From contig CALVIX010000004.1 in NCBI GenBank assembly GCA_944331895.1, positions 62,001-126,000 on the forward strand: a DNA stretch of 64,000 bases. The letters run 5' to 3'. Each line of letters opens with the position of its first letter. Positions within the stretch are counted from its first letter, which is position 1. The translations under genes were made by a program, and so were the position numbers. The stretch is from an uncultured Bacilli bacterium (GTDB lineage Bacteria > Bacillota_I > Bacilli_A > RF39 > UBA660). Below, one piece after another: positions 61,248 through 64,000 of the stretch. Below the pieces are notes generated by a model. The model ran no database searches. It was not told the origin of the DNA and saw only the letters and a list, made by a program, of their open reading frames with translations.

Positions 61248-63385
61248 TGTTTTTGTTGAATTTTTAATGTATATATATCACAATGATTAAGAGCATGTTC
61301 ATCAATTTCGCTACTATTAACAAGTAATCCACTTCCAAGACCGGCGGAAACATATTGGCAGCTAAAATGAACGTTCGGATAAGTTTTTTTAATATTAGAA
61401 CAAGTAGTAGTAGGCTCACTAGAAAGTAATTCGTCGTAAATATACACCATAGTAATTTGGCTCCGATCACAAACTGGAGTAGGTGGAGTCGGATTGTTAT
61501 TTCCGCTATTACTGTTATTTCCGGAGTTATTACCTGAATTATTTGAACTTCCACCACTAGGTTTTGGTCCATTGCTGACAGTAAGAACAACTGTCGCACC
61601 ATTTACGATTTGAGCTCCAGCATTTGTGTCTTGATGGATAATCGTACCTTTTGCTTGACTAGAATAAGCATAGTTTAATTTACAACTAATACCAGCTGAT
61701 TTACATGTATTTTGTGCGGCACTTGAAGTCATTCCTACAAAGTTTGGTACTTGTACTGCTTTTCCTTTTGATACGACAACTTCAATTCCTTGTCCTTCGA
61801 TTAGAAAATCGCCTGGTTTTACAGAGGTTGAAATAATTTGACCAGATGGTACTTCGGAAAATTGCTCTGTAATGTTAACTGAAATATTGTGTTGTAGTGC
61901 GAAGGATTTGATTTTCTCTAAGTCACCAGTTCCGAATTGAATCATTTTTAATGGTCCCTTAGAAGTAATAATATAAATTGTTTGTCCTTCTTCGATCGTA
62001 TCTCCTGCTTTTACGCTCGATCTTTTGATTTTTCCTGCTTTAATAGTTTCGTCATATTCGCTATTGAAAAGTACTTTAACCTTATTTTTGTCTGCCCACT
62101 TACTAATTTCTTCGAGGGTCATTTTAGTAAAATCAGGAGCTTTTAATTTCTTTCCTTTTGATATAGTTAATGTAACTGTCATTTCCTTTTGATTGATCAT
62201 AACACCTTCTTTAGGATCAGTAGAAATGACACGGCCTTTTGTTACTTCATCGCTAAATTGATATACGATTTCATATTTGATTCCGTTTCTCTTTAACCAG
62301 AGAGTGGCGTCAAATTCTTCCATATTTGTTAAATCTTTCATCTTCACTGGTTCTAAATCTTCTTCGCGTCCAAGAGAAAATTTCATAGCTAATTCGTCAC
62401 TTCGTTTCATTTCACCGCTACGACTTTGCTCGATTGCATTATCTCTTTTCTCTTCGGAAAACTCATAGTTGATAAGAACGTTATTTAATTTGTTTTTCTT
62501 AATGATGCTGACAACTTCATCGATGTTCCATCCAATCATGTCTGGAACGTTGACGATCATATCATAATTAGGTCCTTCAGATACGATGACATTTAAGTAG
62601 TCAATATCTTTTACTAGAGTGTTTGGCTCTACGTTTTGACTAATAATTTTGTTTGTTTTGACATTATCGCTGTAATCGTATTCATAGTTTAATTTGACTT
62701 TATTGTCACTTGCCCATGTGATTACCTTTGCGATCGTCTGATTGGAAAAGTCTTCAATATATGCTTGTTGTGGTAGTACGAGAAGTTCTGTCTTTACCGC
62801 AACGTGAAAACCGATAAATGCTATTAAGATAAATGTTGTAAAGATCGTCATCTTTTTTTTCAACGAATCTTTAGTAACCAAACTTGTAAAAATAAAGAAG
62901 ATAGCAAACGCACTAATGAGAGAACTATTTATGATGATGAATAATTGATCGATCTGATGGAATGAATCATAAATACTATAGCCGAGGAATCCTGCTACTA
63001 ACAGGAAGATAAGGCATAGATAGAATTTAGAAAAATTTCCCCATCCTGTTTTTTCGGGTTGCTTGTTTTGTTCGATCGTAGTAGATCTTTGGAGAGACAT
63101 TCTCTTGGTATCTTCTAGATCTTTTTTGATTTCATTCATCTGTTGTTGGTGTAATTTCATCGTGTCTTCTATTTTTTTAATTTCTTTAGGAACTTCGTCC
63201 GATTTTTCCTTTTGTTCTTTTTTCATCCGTTTTCTTTTATTTTTCTCAAGTTCTTTGATGAGTTGATCTTCAAACTTTTTTTGTTTTGCTCTTTTTCTTT
63301 TTTCTTTTCGACTCATAATCTCTGTAAATGAATTATCATCATTGGCAAGAGAATTGATCAGTTCTTTTTTTCTATTACTATCCAT
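61244..63385 (-). CDS. Multi-PASTA membrane protein lacking a kinase domain
   Basis: A 713-residue protein. Residues 1-115 are cytoplasmic, very Lys- and Glu-rich and coiled coil (RKEKRKRAKQKKFEDQLIKELEKNKRKR). Three membrane helices lie at ~120-200. Outside are about six PASTA or PASTA-like repeats (~205-600), each with a VPDMIGW/VPNFVGM-type opening, YxYSD middle and a VSxGP-type end. A Ser/Gly/Asn linker (~605-635) leads to a C-terminal Cys-containing domain. PASTA repeats bind peptidoglycan stems; here they are not attached to a PknB kinase or a PBP. ATG 63385 has AAGGTGATC upstream. Role: perhaps wall sensing, by inference. Confidence 0.88.
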   Translation of the reverse strand: MDSNRKKELINSLANDDNSFTEIMSRKEKRKRAKQKKFEDQLIKELEKNKRKRMKKEQKEKSDEVPKEIKKIEDTMKLHQQQMNEIKKDLEDTKRMSLQRSTTIEQNKQPEKTGWGNFSKFYLCLIFLLVAGFLGYSIYDSFHQIDQLFIIINSSLISAFAIFFIFTSLVTKDSLKKKMTIFTTFILIAFIGFHVAVKTELLVLPQQAYIEDFSNQTIAKVITWASDNKVKLNYEYDYSDNVKTNKIISQNVEPNTLVKDIDYLNVIVSEGPNYDMIVNVPDMIGWNIDEVVSIIKKNKLNNVLINYEFSEEKRDNAIEQSRSGEMKRSDELAMKFSLGREEDLEPVKMKDLTNMEEFDATLWLKRNGIKYEIVYQFSDEVTKGRVISTDPKEGVMINQKEMTVTLTISKGKKLKAPDFTKMTLEEISKWADKNKVKVLFNSEYDETIKAGKIKRSSVKAGDTIEEGQTIYIITSKGPLKMIQFGTGDLEKIKSFALQHNISVNITEQFSEVPSGQIISTSVKPGDFLIEGQGIEVVVSKGKAVQVPNFVGMTSSAAQNTCKSAGISCKLNYAYSSQAKGTIIHQDTNAGAQIVNGATVVLTVSNGPKPSGGSSNNSGNNSGNNSNSGNNNPTPPTPVCDRSQITMVYIYDELLSSEPTTTCSNIKKTYPNVHFSCQYVSAGLGSGLLVNSSEIDEHALNHCDIYTLKIQQKQ

Positions 63386-63531
63386 ATGATCACCTTATAA
63401 TATTATATCGTATTTTGTCAAAATAAGAAAGGAAAATGCTTTGGAAATTTTTGTGGTATACATTTGATTGATATCTAGTTTCTTAGAAAAAGAGAGTGTG
63501 TTATAATAAAGGTAACAAACGGGGTGAGATA

Positions 63532-64000
63532 ATGAAAAGAAATACGGTAAAAGAGGTTTATGAAAGTATCAAAAACCCGATGGAATGTGAAGATGTTTTG
63601 AACTTTTTAGAATCGCTCTATCAAAGAAGTGCGGTACCTATGGTTAATGCGAATGAATTTATACCGAATGTCCCACGGGATATCGATATTGAAAGTGCAT
63701 TATTAGATGGATATTGTGACCAAAAGAAAAGCGAAATGACGGGGATGCCTCAATTAGAAAATTATCTGTGGAATCTTTGGCGTCAGAACATGTTAAATAG
63801 CTATAAAGAAGACGAGGATGTAAAACGATTACAAAATTTATTAACTAAAATTACTTTTCCTTGCTCAAACGATGAGATGAAAGAGCTCGAACAATGTCCA
63901 AATTTTAAAAAGTATGTCTGGAAAAAGGAAGGGATGGACACAAATGCACATTTCTTATGTTCACGAAATTTACATGCGCTTGATGGCAAGACAATGTCAA
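63532..64000 (+). CDS. Unknown protein, 5' part (runs off the window)
   Basis: An open frame of at least 156 codons starting at ATG 63532 with GGGGTGAG upstream and TATAAT (63502-63507) before that; no stop before the window end. The text (MKRNTVKEVYESIKNPMEC, then a Trp-rich QLENYLWNLWRQNMLNSY, ending near NAHFLCSRNLHALDGKT) has several Cys and Trp, no signal and no membrane segment. I do not recognise it. Confidence 0.7.
   Translation, partial: MKRNTVKEVYESIKNPMECEDVLNFLESLYQRSAVPMVNANEFIPNVPRDIDIESALLDGYCDQKKSEMTGMPQLENYLWNLWRQNMLNSYKEDEDVKRLQNLLTKITFPCSNDEMKELEQCPNFKKYVWKKEGMDTNAHFLCSRNLHALDGKTMS

Overview
The window is AT-rich, densely packed DNA from a low-GC Gram-positive bacterium (Bacilli/Erysipelotrichia-type Firmicutes). 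TGA is an ordinary stop, so genetic code 11 fits. The organism looks spore-forming: the window carries a GerA-GerC-GerB germinant receptor, dacB-spmA-spmB, a PdaA-type cortex deacetylase, GerQ and a YutH-like spore kinase fragment. Gene orders shared with Bacillus subtilis include dacB-spmA-spmB-rluB, dnaD-nth and DUF1934-argS with rpoE. In contrast, the tmRNA tag ends in AFA, as in Mollicutes, so a lineage near the Mollicutes/Erysipelotrichia branch of Bacilli is plausible; the species cannot be named from sequence alone.

Layout. 1-1.2 kb: YutH-like fragment, NifU-like scaffold, S1-domain stress protein. 1.2-3.9 kb: thirteen tRNA genes (Val, Thr, Tyr, Gln, Lys; Leu, Ser, fMet, Asp, Phe; Arg, Pro, Pro) around a Thr/Pro-linker membrane protein. 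4-11.6 kb: envelope genes (lipoprotein, membrane protein, YfhO, PdaA), tRNA-Ala, a TPR glycosyltransferase and small unknowns. 11.6-13.3 kb: T-box leader and asnS. 13.4-17.2 kb: lipoprotein, dacB-spmA-spmB-rluB, ferredoxin. 17.3-21.9 kb: tail-anchored unknown and the germination operon on the minus strand. 22-27.4 kb: rlmCD, GH3 hydrolase, a possible small RNA, RluD-type synthase, ArsC-like protein, deoxyinosine glycosylase, mutY. 27.5-34.3 kb: unknown genes, clpC and a decayed ASCH-domain gene. 34.3-42.7 kb: class A PBP, DUF1934-argS-rpoE, HU, CCA transferase, dnaD-nth, lemA, gerQ. 42.7-46.2 kb: ABC exporter, PduL, DUF1450, small membrane protein. 46.3-53 kb: ribosome-rescue and RNA-decay block (rnr, S66 peptidase, smpB, second rnr, ssrA). 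53-54.1 kb: scar of a conjugative element (VirD4/TraG fragment) against an AraC-type fragment. 54.2-57.5 kb: MacB-like ABC transporter. 57.6-63.4 kb: secreted glucosaminidase with InlB B-repeats and a multi-PASTA membrane protein. 63.5 kb to the end: start of an unknown gene.

The most coherent local system is the trans-translation block: smpB lies directly before a second RNase R-family gene, ssrA follows it, and another complete rnr sits just upstream. Spore genes are scattered over several operons. Most transcription units end in clear hairpin-T terminators, often shared by convergent genes, and many promoters carry an extended -10 (TGn before TATAAT). Every stretch longer than 300 bases without a protein gene is filled by tRNA genes, the T-box leader or tmRNA. 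I see no CRISPR array, rRNA gene or intact insertion sequence. No large undescribed system is evident. The best candidates for new biology are the rescue locus with its unusual tag, the short promoter-to-terminator RNA near 24.5 kb, and several unannotated membrane gene pairs.
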